Below, piece after piece: positions 32,755-41,996 of a stretch of 41,996 nt of DNA (its first letter is position 1; every line of letters starts with the position of its first letter). The position numbers and the translations under genes were made by a program. This DNA comes from a bacterium (GTDB lineage Bacteria > Cyanobacteriota > Vampirovibrionia > Gastranaerophilales > Gastranaerophilaceae): the NCBI GenBank assembly GCA_024408855.1, contig JAKSUQ010000017.1, positions 1 through 41,996 of the forward strand. The letters are read 5' to 3'. The notes under the pieces are model-generated. The model ran no database searches, was not told where the DNA came from, and was given only the letters and a program-made list of their open reading frames with translations.

Positions 32755-33810
32755 ATGATTAAATATTTTTACAGTTCACTATTTGTAACAATACTCGGAC
32801 TTATAACCGCCTACTTGTGGGGAAATCACGTTCTTAGCGGAACCGGTTTTACCTGTGTTTTTATTGCAAGCGTACTTGCAATATTAGAAATAAGCCTTTC
32901 ATTTGATAACGCAGTAGTTAATGCAACAAAACTCGAAAAAATGTCGCAAAAATGGCGCCAACGTTTTATAACTTGGGGTATCCTAATCGCAGTATTCGGA
33001 ATGAGATTTTTATTCCCACTTTCTGTGGTTGCAATATTTGCTAAAATAAATATTGCAAAAGTTCTAAATATGGCATTGCATGATGTTAACAGCTATACGC
33101 ATTATCTTGAACTTACACATGCTCCGATTGTTACGTTCGGCGGAGCGTTTCTTTTAATGCTCTTTTTTGATTATTTCATTAATCGTAATAAAGATATACA
33201 CTGGATTAAATTTATTGAAGAAAAATTTAAACTTTTATCCGCTGTTAAAGGATTTTCTTCTATAACTACAATTTTGGCAATTTGTTTATTATTAGCAAAA
33301 ATGCCGGTTGATATCAGATTAAACGTACTTATTTCAGGTGTATGCGGAATTATTACATATCTTTGCATAGACGGACTTGCTGAATGGCTCGAAAAAAGAC
33401 AGGAAGAAAGAGCAAAACTCTGTGCCGATACAGTAAAATGCTCCGGTCTGATTGGATTTTTGTATTTAGAACTTATAGATGCATCTTTTTCATTAGACGG
33501 AGTATTAGGTGCTTTCGCATTAAGCAAAGACATCATAATCATTACCATAGGATTGTTTATCGGAGCAATGTTTGTTCGTTCACTAACTATAATGTTGGTT
33601 GAAAAAGGGACTTTAAAACAATTCATATACTTAGAACACGGTGCTCATTGGGCAATAGGAACATTGGCTGTCATAATGTTTTTATCAACATTCGCTGAAG
33701 TTCCGGAAGTTGTAACAGGTTTGCTCGGGTTATTTTTTATAATTAGTTCTTTGATATCATCAATACTTTATAACAAATCTCAAAAAAAAATTGCAGATCA
33801 AAATGAATAA
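32755..33810 (+). CDS. TerC-superfamily / DUF475 integral membrane protein
   Basis: The protein has 351 residues with about eight or nine membrane helices. The two TerC-type acidic signatures are present: 'LEISLSFDNAVVNATKL' (about 45-61) and 'LELIDASFSLDGVLGAFALS' (about 238-257). DUF475/YkoY proteins belong to the TerC superfamily, several of which have been tied to Mn2+ or other metal export, so a metal-handling role beside the CNNM transporter is plausible. GAAGG lies about 9 bases before the ATG. Its 3' end overlaps the tRNA nucleotidyltransferase-like gene by 8 bp. Confidence 0.88.
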   Translation: MIKYFYSSLFVTILGLITAYLWGNHVLSGTGFTCVFIASVLAILEISLSFDNAVVNATKLEKMSQKWRQRFITWGILIAVFGMRFLFPLSVVAIFAKINIAKVLNMALHDVNSYTHYLELTHAPIVTFGGAFLLMLFFDYFINRNKDIHWIKFIEEKFKLLSAVKGFSSITTILAICLLLAKMPVDIRLNVLISGVCGIITYLCIDGLAEWLEKRQEERAKLCADTVKCSGLIGFLYLELIDASFSLDGVLGAFALSKDIIIITIGLFIGAMFVRSLTIMLVEKGTLKQFIYLEHGAHWAIGTLAVIMFLSTFAEVPEVVTGLLGLFFIISSLISSILYNKSQKKIADQNE

Positions 33811-34678
33811 TTTAAAAGATAAAAATTTGTATTATGTAGGCGGTGTCGTTCGAGATGAAATAATCAAACGACCTTGTTTGGATACGGATTTGTGCTACGA
33901 GGGCAATGCAATAACTTTTGCCAAAACAAATAATTTGAATATAATAAGAGAAAATCCTGCTTTTGGGACTGTCAGAATTAAAGACGGAAATGATGAAACG
34001 GACATAGCTTCAACCCGTACTGAAATCTATCCCCAGAAAGGACATCTGCCGGTAATTACAAAAATCGGATGTTCACTTAGGGAAGATTTGAACAGACGCG
34101 ATTTTACGATTAATTCAATAGCAAAAAATACCGTTACAGGGGAGCTTATTGACTATTTCAACGGTAAGGATGATATCAATTCAAAATTGCTCCGAGTTTT
34201 GCATAATAACAGCTTTGAAGATGATCCAACAAGAATAGTAAGAGCTTTAAAATTTTCAGTAAGATTTGGATTTGAATTAGAGGAAAATACAAAAATTTTG
34301 AGAGATAAATATCTTCAAAATATTAACTACGACATGAGCTATCACAGATTAAAAAAAGAACTGTTAGAAACTTTTAGTATCAATAATGGCAGAGAGTATG
34401 ATGATTTTGTAAATCAAAATATTTATAAATTGCTGTCTTCGACGAAACCATTATCAGATATAAAGGGTAAGGATATTGCTAAAATTGTAAAAAATGAAAC
34501 TTTTAACAATCCTCAAATGCTCTACTTAGGTCTGTTTAATTTGAATAAACTGCCGCTTACAAGAGGAGAAAAGAAAATTATCGAATGGGTTGAAAGATTG
34601 AAATTTCAATCACCAACAAATAATACACCTAAAGAAAGTATTTATCTCGCTAAATTTATAGGTATCACGTTATGTTGA
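33803..34678 (+). CDS. tRNA nucleotidyltransferase / poly(A) polymerase-family protein
   Basis: The protein has 291 residues. The class II nucleotidyltransferase head is clear: 'YYVGGVVRDEIIKRPCLDTD' with GG (13-14), RD, and the metal-binding pair Asp27/Asp29, then 'GTVRI', 'LREDLNRRDFTINSIA' (template arm) and 'DDPTRIVRALKFSVRFGFEL'. It could add CCA (or only A, or CC) to tRNA 3' ends. It is shorter than typical full-length CCA enzymes, with a reduced C-terminal body. The start ATG lies inside the end of the preceding gene, and its stop overlaps the glycosyltransferase gene. The tRNA-Pro in this window lacks an encoded CCA, so such an enzyme is needed. Confidence 0.88.
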   Translation: MNNLKDKNLYYVGGVVRDEIIKRPCLDTDLCYEGNAITFAKTNNLNIIRENPAFGTVRIKDGNDETDIASTRTEIYPQKGHLPVITKIGCSLREDLNRRDFTINSIAKNTVTGELIDYFNGKDDINSKLLRVLHNNSFEDDPTRIVRALKFSVRFGFELEENTKILRDKYLQNINYDMSYHRLKKELLETFSINNGREYDDFVNQNIYKLLSSTKPLSDIKGKDIAKIVKNETFNNPQMLYLGLFNLNKLPLTRGEKKIIEWVERLKFQSPTNNTPKESIYLAKFIGITLC

Positions 34679-35526
34679 AAAATATCTTTACAAATAAATT
34701 TTATATACGAGGTATGTTTAACCCTTTTATAAATTATCAAATTAGAAATTTGAATAACTATATCGGCACAAATGTTCACATAAAAAGAGATGTACAGCTT
34801 ATTGTTAATTTGACCTCGTATCCTGAAAGATTTTATGATTTGCCAAAAATTTTGTACTCATTAATAAATCAAACATTGAAACCTGACAGAATAATTTTGT
34901 GGCTTGGAGATGAAAATGCTCCGCTTTCTTCATTACCATATGAAATAACACAATTTATAAAAAACGGTTTGGAAATACGTTTTGTTAAGGATATAGGAAC
35001 ATATACAAAATCAATCTATGCTTTCAAGGAATTTAACGATTCAATAATTGTTACTGCTGATGATGATATTTATTATGAAAAAAACTGGCTAAGATTGCTA
35101 TATCTGTCATATATTGCAAACCCTAATGATATACACGTACATAAAGCCCGAGAAATATCATTCAATTCCGGCAAAATCATAGGGTATCAGAATAAAAATA
35201 GCTTTGTAAACAAAGAGAACGCAGATTATAATAATTTTATTATTAGCTCCGGAGGAGTTTTATATCCACCTAATTGTTTTTCCAATGAAGTGTTAAGAGA
35301 TGATATATTCCTAAAAATCGGAGCAAAATCTGATGACGTTTGGTTTTGGACAATGTCTGTAATTAACAACCATAAAATAAGAGTGGTTAAAAATCATTAC
35401 AAAAGCCTCGTTTATACAAATATCTTTGATAAAATTCTCAAGATACAAAATATTGATAATAGAGATGAACAATTTGAACAAGTCTTGAAATACTACGGGC
35501 AAAATATTTTGAGCAAATTAAGATAG
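34672..35526 (+). CDS. Glycosyltransferase-like protein (GT-A fold)
   Basis: The protein has 284 residues. 'LIVNLTSYPERFYDLPKILY' (about 43-62), 'SLINQTLKPDRIILWLGDEN' (about 63-82) and the DxD-type metal site in 'IIVTADDDIYYEKNWL' (about 125-140) form the nucleotide-sugar-binding core. 'GAKSDDVWFWTMSVINN' (about 223-239) resembles the distal acceptor/catalytic region. No membrane helix is seen. The acceptor is not predictable; surface polysaccharide or LPS sugar transfer is a general possibility. It overlaps the preceding gene by 7 bp and ends the run. Confidence 0.8.
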   Translation: MLKNIFTNKFYIRGMFNPFINYQIRNLNNYIGTNVHIKRDVQLIVNLTSYPERFYDLPKILYSLINQTLKPDRIILWLGDENAPLSSLPYEITQFIKNGLEIRFVKDIGTYTKSIYAFKEFNDSIIVTADDDIYYEKNWLRLLYLSYIANPNDIHVHKAREISFNSGKIIGYQNKNSFVNKENADYNNFIISSGGVLYPPNCFSNEVLRDDIFLKIGAKSDDVWFWTMSVINNHKIRVVKNHYKSLVYTNIFDKILKIQNIDNRDEQFEQVLKYYGQNILSKLR

Positions 35527-35706
35527 GCAAACTTGTACCACATCCTAAAATACACTTTATAAATGATTTTCAGATTTGTATCACAATATAAAATAATTAA
35601 AGATAAAGGAGTTTTTCTTGCAAAGTATGTAATGCTAAGACTCAAAAAATACACAGCCCTCTTCAATTAACAAAAACGGAAATTTAACAAAAACAAAAGG
35701 GGAACT

Positions 35707-36315
35707 ATGAGTAGTTTTATAATACAGGTTTTATTAACTTTTACAATAGCCTATCTAATCGGCTCTATTCCAACCGGTTATGTAGTTGTTAAGACTATAA
35801 CAGGGCAAGATCTTAGAACGATTGGTTCCGGTTCTACCGGTGCTACAAATGTAAAAAGAGTACTGGGTAAAAAATGGTTTTTTATAGTTTTGCTAACAGA
35901 TGCATTGAAAGGTGCTACACCCGTTGTATTGGCAAAGATATTCGGAACCGTGGGAGTTTTATACGGAATACTTCCGGTTATTGCAGCAATAGCCGTAATT
36001 ATAGGTCATAGCAAATCCTGTTTTTTGCAGTTTAAAGGCGGGAAGTCCGTAGCTTCCGGAGTAGGAACAATATTAGCATTAAATCCGGTTGCAGGTTTAT
36101 TTATTGCTGCTATATGGGGAGCTGTAACTTATTTTTCAAAATATGTATCTCTTGGATCAATTATAGCTCTTGTTGTTTCACCGTTTGTAATGTATTATTT
36201 TAAAGCTCCTATCGCTTATATAATATATTGTGGTTTGAGTGCTTTTTATATTATTTATTTGCACAGGGAAAATATTAAACGCTTAATTAACGGAAACGAA
36301 AATAAAGTAAGATAA
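35707..36315 (+). CDS. plsY: Glycerol-3-phosphate acyltransferase PlsY
   Basis: The protein has 202 residues with five membrane helices. It transfers acyl groups from acyl-phosphate to glycerol-3-phosphate, the first step of phospholipid synthesis. The three family motifs are present: 'IGSIPTGYVV', 'RTIGSGSTGATNVKRVLGKK', and 'GHSKSCFLQFKGGKSVASGV', the last with the usual G(H)...FKGGK. AAGGGG lies just upstream of the ATG. A 180-bp gap before it shows nothing beyond a possible short AAGGAG-led peptide. It ends 9 bp from the converging peptidase gene. Confidence 0.95.
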   Translation: MSSFIIQVLLTFTIAYLIGSIPTGYVVVKTITGQDLRTIGSGSTGATNVKRVLGKKWFFIVLLTDALKGATPVVLAKIFGTVGVLYGILPVIAAIAVIIGHSKSCFLQFKGGKSVASGVGTILALNPVAGLFIAAIWGAVTYFSKYVSLGSIIALVVSPFVMYYFKAPIAYIIYCGLSAFYIIYLHRENIKRLINGNENKVR

Positions 36316-36324
36316 CCCGGAAGT

Positions 36325-38892
36325 TTATTTAATTATCGATTCAACACTAATATTTGTAAAATATTTATTTGCAACACTTATTATATCGGAAGCAGTTATT
36401 GTATCTATCATATCTGTATATTCTTTTAAGAAGTTGTATCCCAAACCAAGGGTCTCAAAACCTCCGACTACTGAGGCTTTTTCGGAATTAGTTTCCAAAG
36501 TGACAATAAATCCGCCCTTCAAACGTTCTTTTGCATTAGATAGTTCCTGATCAGAAACAAATTCTATCTTTAAGCGTTCAATTTCTTTCATTAGCTTATT
36601 TTTAGAATATTCAACATTGTTTGGTGAAGTCCCTATGTATGTCAAGAAATTTCCACCTAATTTTTTCGGTGAATATTGGGATCCAAGTTGATATGCCAGC
36701 CCGTCTTGTTCTCTCAAATTTCTGTATATTCGAGAGCTTAATCCGCTGCCAAGCAGTGTATCAAGAAGTTTTAAAGTAACAAAATCTCTTTTATTATCTA
36801 TACCGCAAGTTTGCCACCCAATAAACAACCATGCAGTTTGTAAATCTTTGATTGTTTCTGTACTTTTTTTAGGAGTATTGAGTTTTGGAATTTTGTAATT
36901 TGAATAATTAAATATTGGTTGTTTCTTGTCTTTCAACATTTCTCCGAAAGATTGTATAATTACATTTTCATCAACATTACCATTAATTGATATTATGATG
37001 TTTTTTGAATCAAAAATCCTGTTGTAATATGCCTTTATATCGCTTACAGTCAATTTAGGTAATGCTTTTTCCATAATGTTATTACTATTCGAATAAACAC
37101 TATTTTCAAAAATAAGAGTTTTGTAGTTTTCTAATGCGATATTCACTGGAATATCTCTTTTTTGTTTAATTTTACCTAAAATTTCATTTCGCTTTTTTTC
37201 TACTTCATAATCTTCGTATAAAGCATTATTTAACAATTCATCAAGAATATTTAATGTCAAATTTAGTTGTGCGGCAGTGGTTTGAATATTAATGGAAAAC
37301 AAGTCTGAATTGCAAACAGGTTTAATTTTTATTCCGTTTTCTTCTGTTAATATTGCAAGTTCTTGTGCGGAATATTTTTTTGTTCCGCTTAGCATTGCAG
37401 ATGCGGCCATTGTACCTTCACCAATTTTCTTTTCTAAAAATTCACCGCCTTTTGCCATTACTGAAATAGCAACTATATCATTATTTTGATGCTTATTAAT
37501 TAATAATGTAGAGTTATTATCTAAAATGTATTTTGTAATTCCATCAGCTTCGTTAATTTTTTGTGCAGTATGTTGCTTTATAGCAGGAGCTTCTATTGTT
37601 TCATTTTTGGGAAGTACAGTAGACACTGCACTTTTATTCACACCCAAATATTTTTTTGCAACATTTTGTACATCATTTAATGTTACTTTATCGATATTTG
37701 CAAGATAATTTTTGTACAAATCCGCAGAGTCAGTTAAGGTCATAATGTATCCAATATTTGTAGCGATATCAGAAGTTGATTCTCTTGCATAATAAGTATC
37801 CTGTTCAATTATTTTTTTTGCCGTAATCAATTCTTCTTCAGTAATTCCGTACTTTTGGATATTTGTTATTTCATCAAAGATAGATTTTTCTAATTTTTCA
37901 GCATTTAATGGATTAAAACTTGCTGATATATAAATAATTCCGTCCTCTTTATACGCTGTATTATCGGCACTAATAGTATAAGCAAGACCTTTTTGTTCTT
38001 TAATATTTCTGTAATATCTTGATGACTTCCCGACTCCCAAGACTTGAGCCAATATATCCAATGCATAAACTTCATTTGAACTTATCGGAACACCGCGAAA
38101 TCCTATCATTATATAACCGGTATTAGCATCTACATAATCAGTTTTACGCCTTTGAGTAAAAAGTTGATGTTCTTTTTTGTGGGCACTTTTTGTAACTTTT
38201 TTACAATTCGAGTCAAAGGCTTCCGTTACTTTTTTTATAACATTTTGAGTATCAACATCACCAACAACTAAAGTTGTCATATTAGACGGAACATAGTACT
38301 TGTTGAAATAGTCTAAAATTTCTTCTCTGCGAATAGTTGAAACGATATCGGCAGCCCCTATAACTTTTCTTTTGTAAGGATGATTTATATACATTAGAGA
38401 ATTAAGATTGTCGTAAGCTAATTGAGAGGGAGTGTTCCCATCTTTTGCAATTTCTTCAAGCACGACTTTTCTTTCCATTTCAAGTTCTTTTCTTGGTATC
38501 ATTGGATTTTGAAGCATATCCGCATGCAAATCTAATGCTTTTTCAAAATATTCAGACGGAAGTGTTATGTAGTAGTGTGTAAAATCTTTACTTGTTGCCG
38601 CATTAATAATAGCTCCTTTTGATTCTAATATTCTGTCAAATTCACCTGTCGGGTGAGCTTTTGTTCCTTTAAAGAACAAATGTTCCAAAAAATGTGAAAC
38701 ACCGTTATTTGAATCGTTCTCATTTAGCGAACCTGTTTTTACCCAAGTATCAATTGTAACAATAGGATTTGTTTTAACTTCCTGAACTACTAATGTTTGA
38801 CCGTTTTGCAGTTTATGGACCGTAAAATCAGATGCAAAAGCCGACAACGACACCATTAAAAGAACAATAGTGAAATATATTTTTTTTAACAT
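36325..38892 (-). CDS. Double-domain M16-family (insulinase-like) zinc peptidase, exported
   Basis: The protein has 855 residues, about twice a single M16B unit. A signal peptide is visible (MLKKIYFTIVLLMVSLSAFA, then SDF). The first half carries the inverted zinc motif HFLEH (His67, Glu70, His71) with downstream Glu146/Glu147 in 'MERKVVLEEIAK', and 'GVGKSSRYYRNIKEQKGLAY'. The second half lacks the zinc motif but retains 'LLGSGLSSRIYRNLREQDGL', as in inactive partner domains. A fused active/inactive pair forms the closed chamber seen in this family. GAGGAG precedes the ATG. It is convergent with plsY; no clear terminator hairpin lies in the 9-bp gap. Confidence 0.93.
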   Translation of the reverse strand: MLKKIYFTIVLLMVSLSAFASDFTVHKLQNGQTLVVQEVKTNPIVTIDTWVKTGSLNENDSNNGVSHFLEHLFFKGTKAHPTGEFDRILESKGAIINAATSKDFTHYYITLPSEYFEKALDLHADMLQNPMIPRKELEMERKVVLEEIAKDGNTPSQLAYDNLNSLMYINHPYKRKVIGAADIVSTIRREEILDYFNKYYVPSNMTTLVVGDVDTQNVIKKVTEAFDSNCKKVTKSAHKKEHQLFTQRRKTDYVDANTGYIMIGFRGVPISSNEVYALDILAQVLGVGKSSRYYRNIKEQKGLAYTISADNTAYKEDGIIYISASFNPLNAEKLEKSIFDEITNIQKYGITEEELITAKKIIEQDTYYARESTSDIATNIGYIMTLTDSADLYKNYLANIDKVTLNDVQNVAKKYLGVNKSAVSTVLPKNETIEAPAIKQHTAQKINEADGITKYILDNNSTLLINKHQNNDIVAISVMAKGGEFLEKKIGEGTMAASAMLSGTKKYSAQELAILTEENGIKIKPVCNSDLFSINIQTTAAQLNLTLNILDELLNNALYEDYEVEKKRNEILGKIKQKRDIPVNIALENYKTLIFENSVYSNSNNIMEKALPKLTVSDIKAYYNRIFDSKNIIISINGNVDENVIIQSFGEMLKDKKQPIFNYSNYKIPKLNTPKKSTETIKDLQTAWLFIGWQTCGIDNKRDFVTLKLLDTLLGSGLSSRIYRNLREQDGLAYQLGSQYSPKKLGGNFLTYIGTSPNNVEYSKNKLMKEIERLKIEFVSDQELSNAKERLKGGFIVTLETNSEKASVVGGFETLGLGYNFLKEYTDMIDTITASDIISVANKYFTNISVESIIK

Positions 38893-38988
38893 GCTAACTC
38901 CTCATAACGATATAAGACTATAATAATACATAATATAAAGTTTTACCAGTTAAATTATTGAGTTAATCTATTAATTAGTAAATTTTAC

Positions 38989-39017
38989 TTGAAAGATATT
39001 CATATTGATAATAAAAT
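38989..39017 (+). promoter_or_regulatory. Promoter of tRNA-Pro
   Basis: TTGAAA (38989-38994) and TAAAAT (39012-39017) are spaced by 17 bp, 22 bases before the tRNA. Confidence 0.65.
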
Positions 39018-39039
39018 AATAATACATATTAAAATTAAT

Positions 39040-39113
39040 CGGGATGTAGCGCAGCTTGGTAGCGTACTTCGTTCGGGACGAAGGGGTCGCAGGTTCAAAT
39101 CCTGTCATCCCGA
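39040..39113 (+). tRNA. tRNA-Pro (CGG)
   Basis: Acceptor CGGGATG pairs with CATCCCG. The anticodon arm CTTCG-TTCGGGA-CGAAG gives anticodon CGG. The T-arm reads CAGGTTCAAATCCTG. Discriminator A is followed by TTT, so CCA is not encoded. Length is 74 nt. Confidence 0.95.
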
Positions 39114-39368
39114 TTTTGTTTTTTGTTAATTTTTCTCTGTTGTAGATACTTTATATAAATTTATGTTCGTGTTACGTTCTTTGCTTATTTCATTTTTTAT
39201 TTCAAATTTGCAAGGGTTTTTATTATTAACTTTTGTTACAATTTATCCACAAATCCTAAAGTTTTTTTCAAAACGATACGTTAATCATGAGGTAAGTTGG
39301 GTTTTATTTTTTTTAACGTCATAACCTGATTACAAAGTAAGTCAAATTATGGATTGGCAAGGAAATTA
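39114..39368. other. Intergenic region
   Basis: No gene is visible. It is T-rich just after the tRNA (a possible weak end signal, TTTTGTTTTTTG) and contains one TTATCCACA (39243-39251). The Shine-Dalgarno of the next gene closes it. Confidence 0.5.
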
Positions 39369-41996
39369 ATGGAACAATCAAATTTTTGGTTACAATTTAA
39401 TAATGGTAAGAAAATCAATTTGTCTGAAATTCATGACGGAATTAATATTGATGAAAACAATGAATTCCTAAAGAAGTATGACAAAAATTCCAATAGCATA
39501 TTTGATAAAGATGAAATAGAGAAGCTGAAAGAAGATGCTGCTTCGTATTTGGCTGACGGTGTATTAGATAAAAGGGAAATGGTAAGCTGGTTCGCAAAAT
39601 TATTTGGTTTTTCTGTTGAATCTTTAAAAACAGATAATGAAGCGAAAAACAGAAGTATGTCAGATATTTCTGATTTAGTTGAAAATTCCATCAATGATAT
39701 AGCTAACCGGTCGGCACAAGCCGATTGTGTTGAATACCTTAAATCAAATAGTTTGAATATGACAACTGATATGCTTACTCGTGATAACGGAATAATAACT
39801 GAATTGTACGACAAAATAAAAAATAAATGTGACGATAGCTTATCTCCAAATTATATTTACAGCATAATATTTTCCGAAGTTTTATCAGCTCAATTTCTTG
39901 AAGAAGCGAACAACGGGGAATTAACCAAACAAGACTATATTGAACGTAAAATCAATGCTGCTAAGGCAATGATGATGCACAAAATAATGGGAGAATATTT
40001 TGAAAGTGAATTTGCCGATTTGGATGTTCCAAGAGAGCAATTAGAGAAAGTAATACGCCAATATCTTGATTTTAATTTACCTCATTTAGTTGAATATGCA
40101 GCATACAATTATGATTCTGAGCAAGGAAATGTTTATGACGGCATTTCTTGGGGTGTAAATAATCTGGTAGAACGCATATTGAAGGATGAAGAATTTGAGA
40201 AAAAGTTTTTTAAAAACATTTCCTGTTCAATAATACAAGATATTTCTAAAATTACATCTTCTGGTAATTCTGCAACCGTTGATAAACAGGGATATGACTT
40301 AAGTCAAGTGTCTATTATACCACATGTAAACTATGGCGAAGATGAATTATTAAACTTTGAACAAACATTTAAACTTGAAAAAGGAATGGACTTTAATTCG
40401 GAGGCATATCAGGAATTCCAAGAAGCAAAAAGTGAAATGGAAAGAGTAATGGCTCCATTTAATAAAATGTCTATTATGAACAGTCAGATAGAAGATGTAA
40501 GAGAGGACTTGCAAAAATCTATTGCATGTAATCCACATTCAGCTGCATTTGATAAAGTTACTGATGCTATGGATAAATCAGGAGATGTACCGAAAGCTGA
40601 AGATAAAATTCAGAAAATATGTAATTTATTTAATGAGTATTATGCGAATAATGCAGAACAAGCAGCAAACGATTTGAATAACATTATTCAATCAAAGAAA
40701 ATCTATGGTTTAAGGATAGGAATAGCCGGTAATAATTTAAATATATCTTTCACAAAACAGTTAAATACGGATTCTGATAAGTTATATGCTTTAATCCAAG
40801 TGCTTGATGCATTTGAGGAAACTATGGCAAGGCGATTTGAATCGATTTTGGGTGGTAAATCACTTGAAAGTTATATGAATGATTATAATTCAAAACAGAA
40901 AAACGCTCTGGGCAATACAAATATGGAAACATTAATTGATGCATATAAAGCAGATAACGGAACTGTTGTACAGAAATACACCGGTGCTGTAAAAACTACA
41001 GGTATGGTTGCAACATTTGTAGGAGGGGTTCTGTGTTTATCTCCTGCTGCCGGAGTTGGTGTCGGGCTTGTTACAGCCGGAGGCAAAATGGCAATCGGTG
41101 GTATGGCCGCAGATTATGCACTTGAGTATACAGAAGCACTTACCAGAGACGAAATAAGTAAAGAAGAACTGGAAGATATAACTAAATATTGTCTTATGGA
41201 TGCAGGAGGATTTATTGTAGGTTTCAAGGCAGGGCAAAAAGGAAATCAGGCTTTTGCAAAGCTGTTGGACAAAAAACTTGCATCTGTATTAAAACAGGAG
41301 ATTACTGCAGGAAACAGAATTAAAGCTCTAAAAACAGTTCTATCTCAAAAAACCTTACTCAAGAATTTTATGTCCGCAGAGGGAGCTAAAATGGGAACAG
41401 ACTTTTTCATTTCCTATGTTGGTGATTTGGTTATGATGGGAGTACTTGATACAGATGATAATTGGGAAAGTTTATTAAAACAAAACTTATTAGGTATTGT
41501 AATTGGTTCATCAAACGATCTTGCTGATGTTGGAAAGCTGACCGTCGCAAGCCAACAAAGATACCGTGAATTAAAACAAAAACAGAATAAATCTATTCTT
41601 AATGACGCGGAACTAAAAGAGCTTGCGGCTTTAGAGAAAGAGCATGTTAATGGTAAAACGAAAGAAAACACTGAGCAACAAATTGAGGCAGATAACAAAC
41701 CTGATGGACAAAAACCTCAAATAGGATTGGTTGACGAGACTCAAGGAAAATCAACAAGAAAAGCTGACGTATCCGGTAAAACAGAAATTTCTGTTGATAA
41801 AATTCAAATAAAAGAATTGACGGATGAAGAATTTAATGTAATTAAAGAAAAATTATTCTCAAAAATGGAAGAAATTGAACCATTAAAGAAAATAGATAAA
41901 AATGAAGTTAATAAATATAACTGTCAAATTTTGGAATATATTACAGAACATCCTGAATTATTAGAAAACAAAAACTTTGCGGATAATGTCGGGAAT
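39369..41996 (+). CDS. Very large EF-hand-bearing protein, C-terminus outside window
   Basis: The frame is open for 876 codons to the last base. ATG 39369 has AAGGAA 4 bases upstream. Near the N-terminus 'YDKNSNSIFDKDEIEKL' is a textbook EF-hand loop (Asp38, Asn40, Asn42, Ile44, Glu49), and a second degenerate one may follow ('LADGVLDKREM'). A long helical, acidic region runs to about 540. A Gly/Ala-rich hydrophobic segment (about 544-585, with 'FVGGVLCLSPAAGVGVGLVT') comes next, then 'LTRDEISKEELEDI', another hydrophobic patch (about 678-695), and a Lys/Gln/Glu-rich stretch. No catalytic motif is seen. No signal peptide is present. It may be a membrane-inserting or secreted calcium-responsive protein. 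Confidence 0.8.
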   Translation, partial: MEQSNFWLQFNNGKKINLSEIHDGINIDENNEFLKKYDKNSNSIFDKDEIEKLKEDAASYLADGVLDKREMVSWFAKLFGFSVESLKTDNEAKNRSMSDISDLVENSINDIANRSAQADCVEYLKSNSLNMTTDMLTRDNGIITELYDKIKNKCDDSLSPNYIYSIIFSEVLSAQFLEEANNGELTKQDYIERKINAAKAMMMHKIMGEYFESEFADLDVPREQLEKVIRQYLDFNLPHLVEYAAYNYDSEQGNVYDGISWGVNNLVERILKDEEFEKKFFKNISCSIIQDISKITSSGNSATVDKQGYDLSQVSIIPHVNYGEDELLNFEQTFKLEKGMDFNSEAYQEFQEAKSEMERVMAPFNKMSIMNSQIEDVREDLQKSIACNPHSAAFDKVTDAMDKSGDVPKAEDKIQKICNLFNEYYANNAEQAANDLNNIIQSKKIYGLRIGIAGNNLNISFTKQLNTDSDKLYALIQVLDAFEETMARRFESILGGKSLESYMNDYNSKQKNALGNTNMETLIDAYKADNGTVVQKYTGAVKTTGMVATFVGGVLCLSPAAGVGVGLVTAGGKMAIGGMAADYALEYTEALTRDEISKEELEDITKYCLMDAGGFIVGFKAGQKGNQAFAKLLDKKLASVLKQEITAGNRIKALKTVLSQKTLLKNFMSAEGAKMGTDFFISYVGDLVMMGVLDTDDNWESLLKQNLLGIVIGSSNDLADVGKLTVASQQRYRELKQKQNKSILNDAELKELAALEKEHVNGKTKENTEQQIEADNKPDGQKPQIGLVDETQGKSTRKADVSGKTEISVDKIQIKELTDEEFNVIKEKLFSKMEEIEPLKKIDKNEVNKYNCQILEYITEHPELLENKNFADNVGN

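Noticed and set aside
33171..33626. 151-codon open frame antisense to the DUF475 gene
   Set aside because: It lies opposite a strongly conserved membrane protein, with no Shine-Dalgarno and no family resemblance.
35595..35670. AAGGAG-led mini-ORFs upstream of plsY as a leader peptide
   Set aside because: The reading frames are only 5 and 13 codons long, without regulatory codons or an adjacent attenuator.
39243..39251. TTATCCACA, a perfect DnaA-box match
   Set aside because: It is a single copy with no cluster, no dnaA/dnaN nearby and no origin-like AT unwinding block, so there is no basis for an origin call.

Overview
The window is AT-rich chromosomal DNA from a Gram-negative-type bacterium. 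The outer-membrane lineage is supported by LptB, an LptF/G-type permease, AsmA-like and M16 proteins. The best fit is a non-photosynthetic cyanobacterial relative of the Melainabacteria/Gastranaerophilales (gut) type. Reasons are a SigA-like sigma factor, a four-domain S1, a DUF3326 protein, a lineage-style N-terminal 'NFKG' motif in a protein of unknown function, and the absence of any photosynthesis gene. This placement is inference from protein character, not from a database search.

Layout. 1-7.4 kb: tail of a repeat-bearing protein, adenylate kinase, a large AsmA-like protein, a divergent XRE regulator / M48-like peptidase pair around an 18-bp palindrome, ribosomal protein S1 and a small membrane-anchored protein. 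7.4-14.6 kb: an accessory zone. It holds a broken phage/ICE-type polyvalent protein with a zincin motif, two lineage-type hypothetical genes, a chimeric relic joining a transposase start to a TrkH end, and a roughly 2.7-kb cassette. The cassette carries a RAYT (REP-associated) transposase, two REP-like hairpins, a two-gene membrane cassette broken by an amber codon, a gene start cut by a REP, and structured non-coding DNA. It lies between two identical 156-bp direct repeats, and the right copy ends inside the terminator of a tRNA-Gln gene.

14.6-39 kb: mainly housekeeping genes. They are a Gly/Tyr/Met-rich hypothetical; lptB, lptF/G and a NAGPA-type phosphodiester glycosidase; rplJ-rplL behind an L10 leader with an apparent attenuator; dnaG-rpoD overlapping by one base; a GGDEF/degenerate HD-GYP protein, PadR regulator and DUF512 radical-SAM run; a NarL-type response regulator; trigger factor; DUF3326 plus a prepilin-like protein; a CNNM/CBS transporter; a TerC/DUF475 protein, a tRNA nucleotidyltransferase-like protein and a glycosyltransferase in overlapping order; plsY; and a double M16 peptidase. 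After tRNA-Pro(CGG), a very large EF-hand-bearing protein runs off the right edge.

The genes most likely to work together are lptB-lptF/G (LPS export), rplJ-rplL (ribosomal stalk, autoregulated), dnaG-rpoD (macromolecular synthesis pair) and the XRE/M48 pair around its palindrome. The most unusual region is the repeat-bounded RAYT cassette beside tRNA-Gln.
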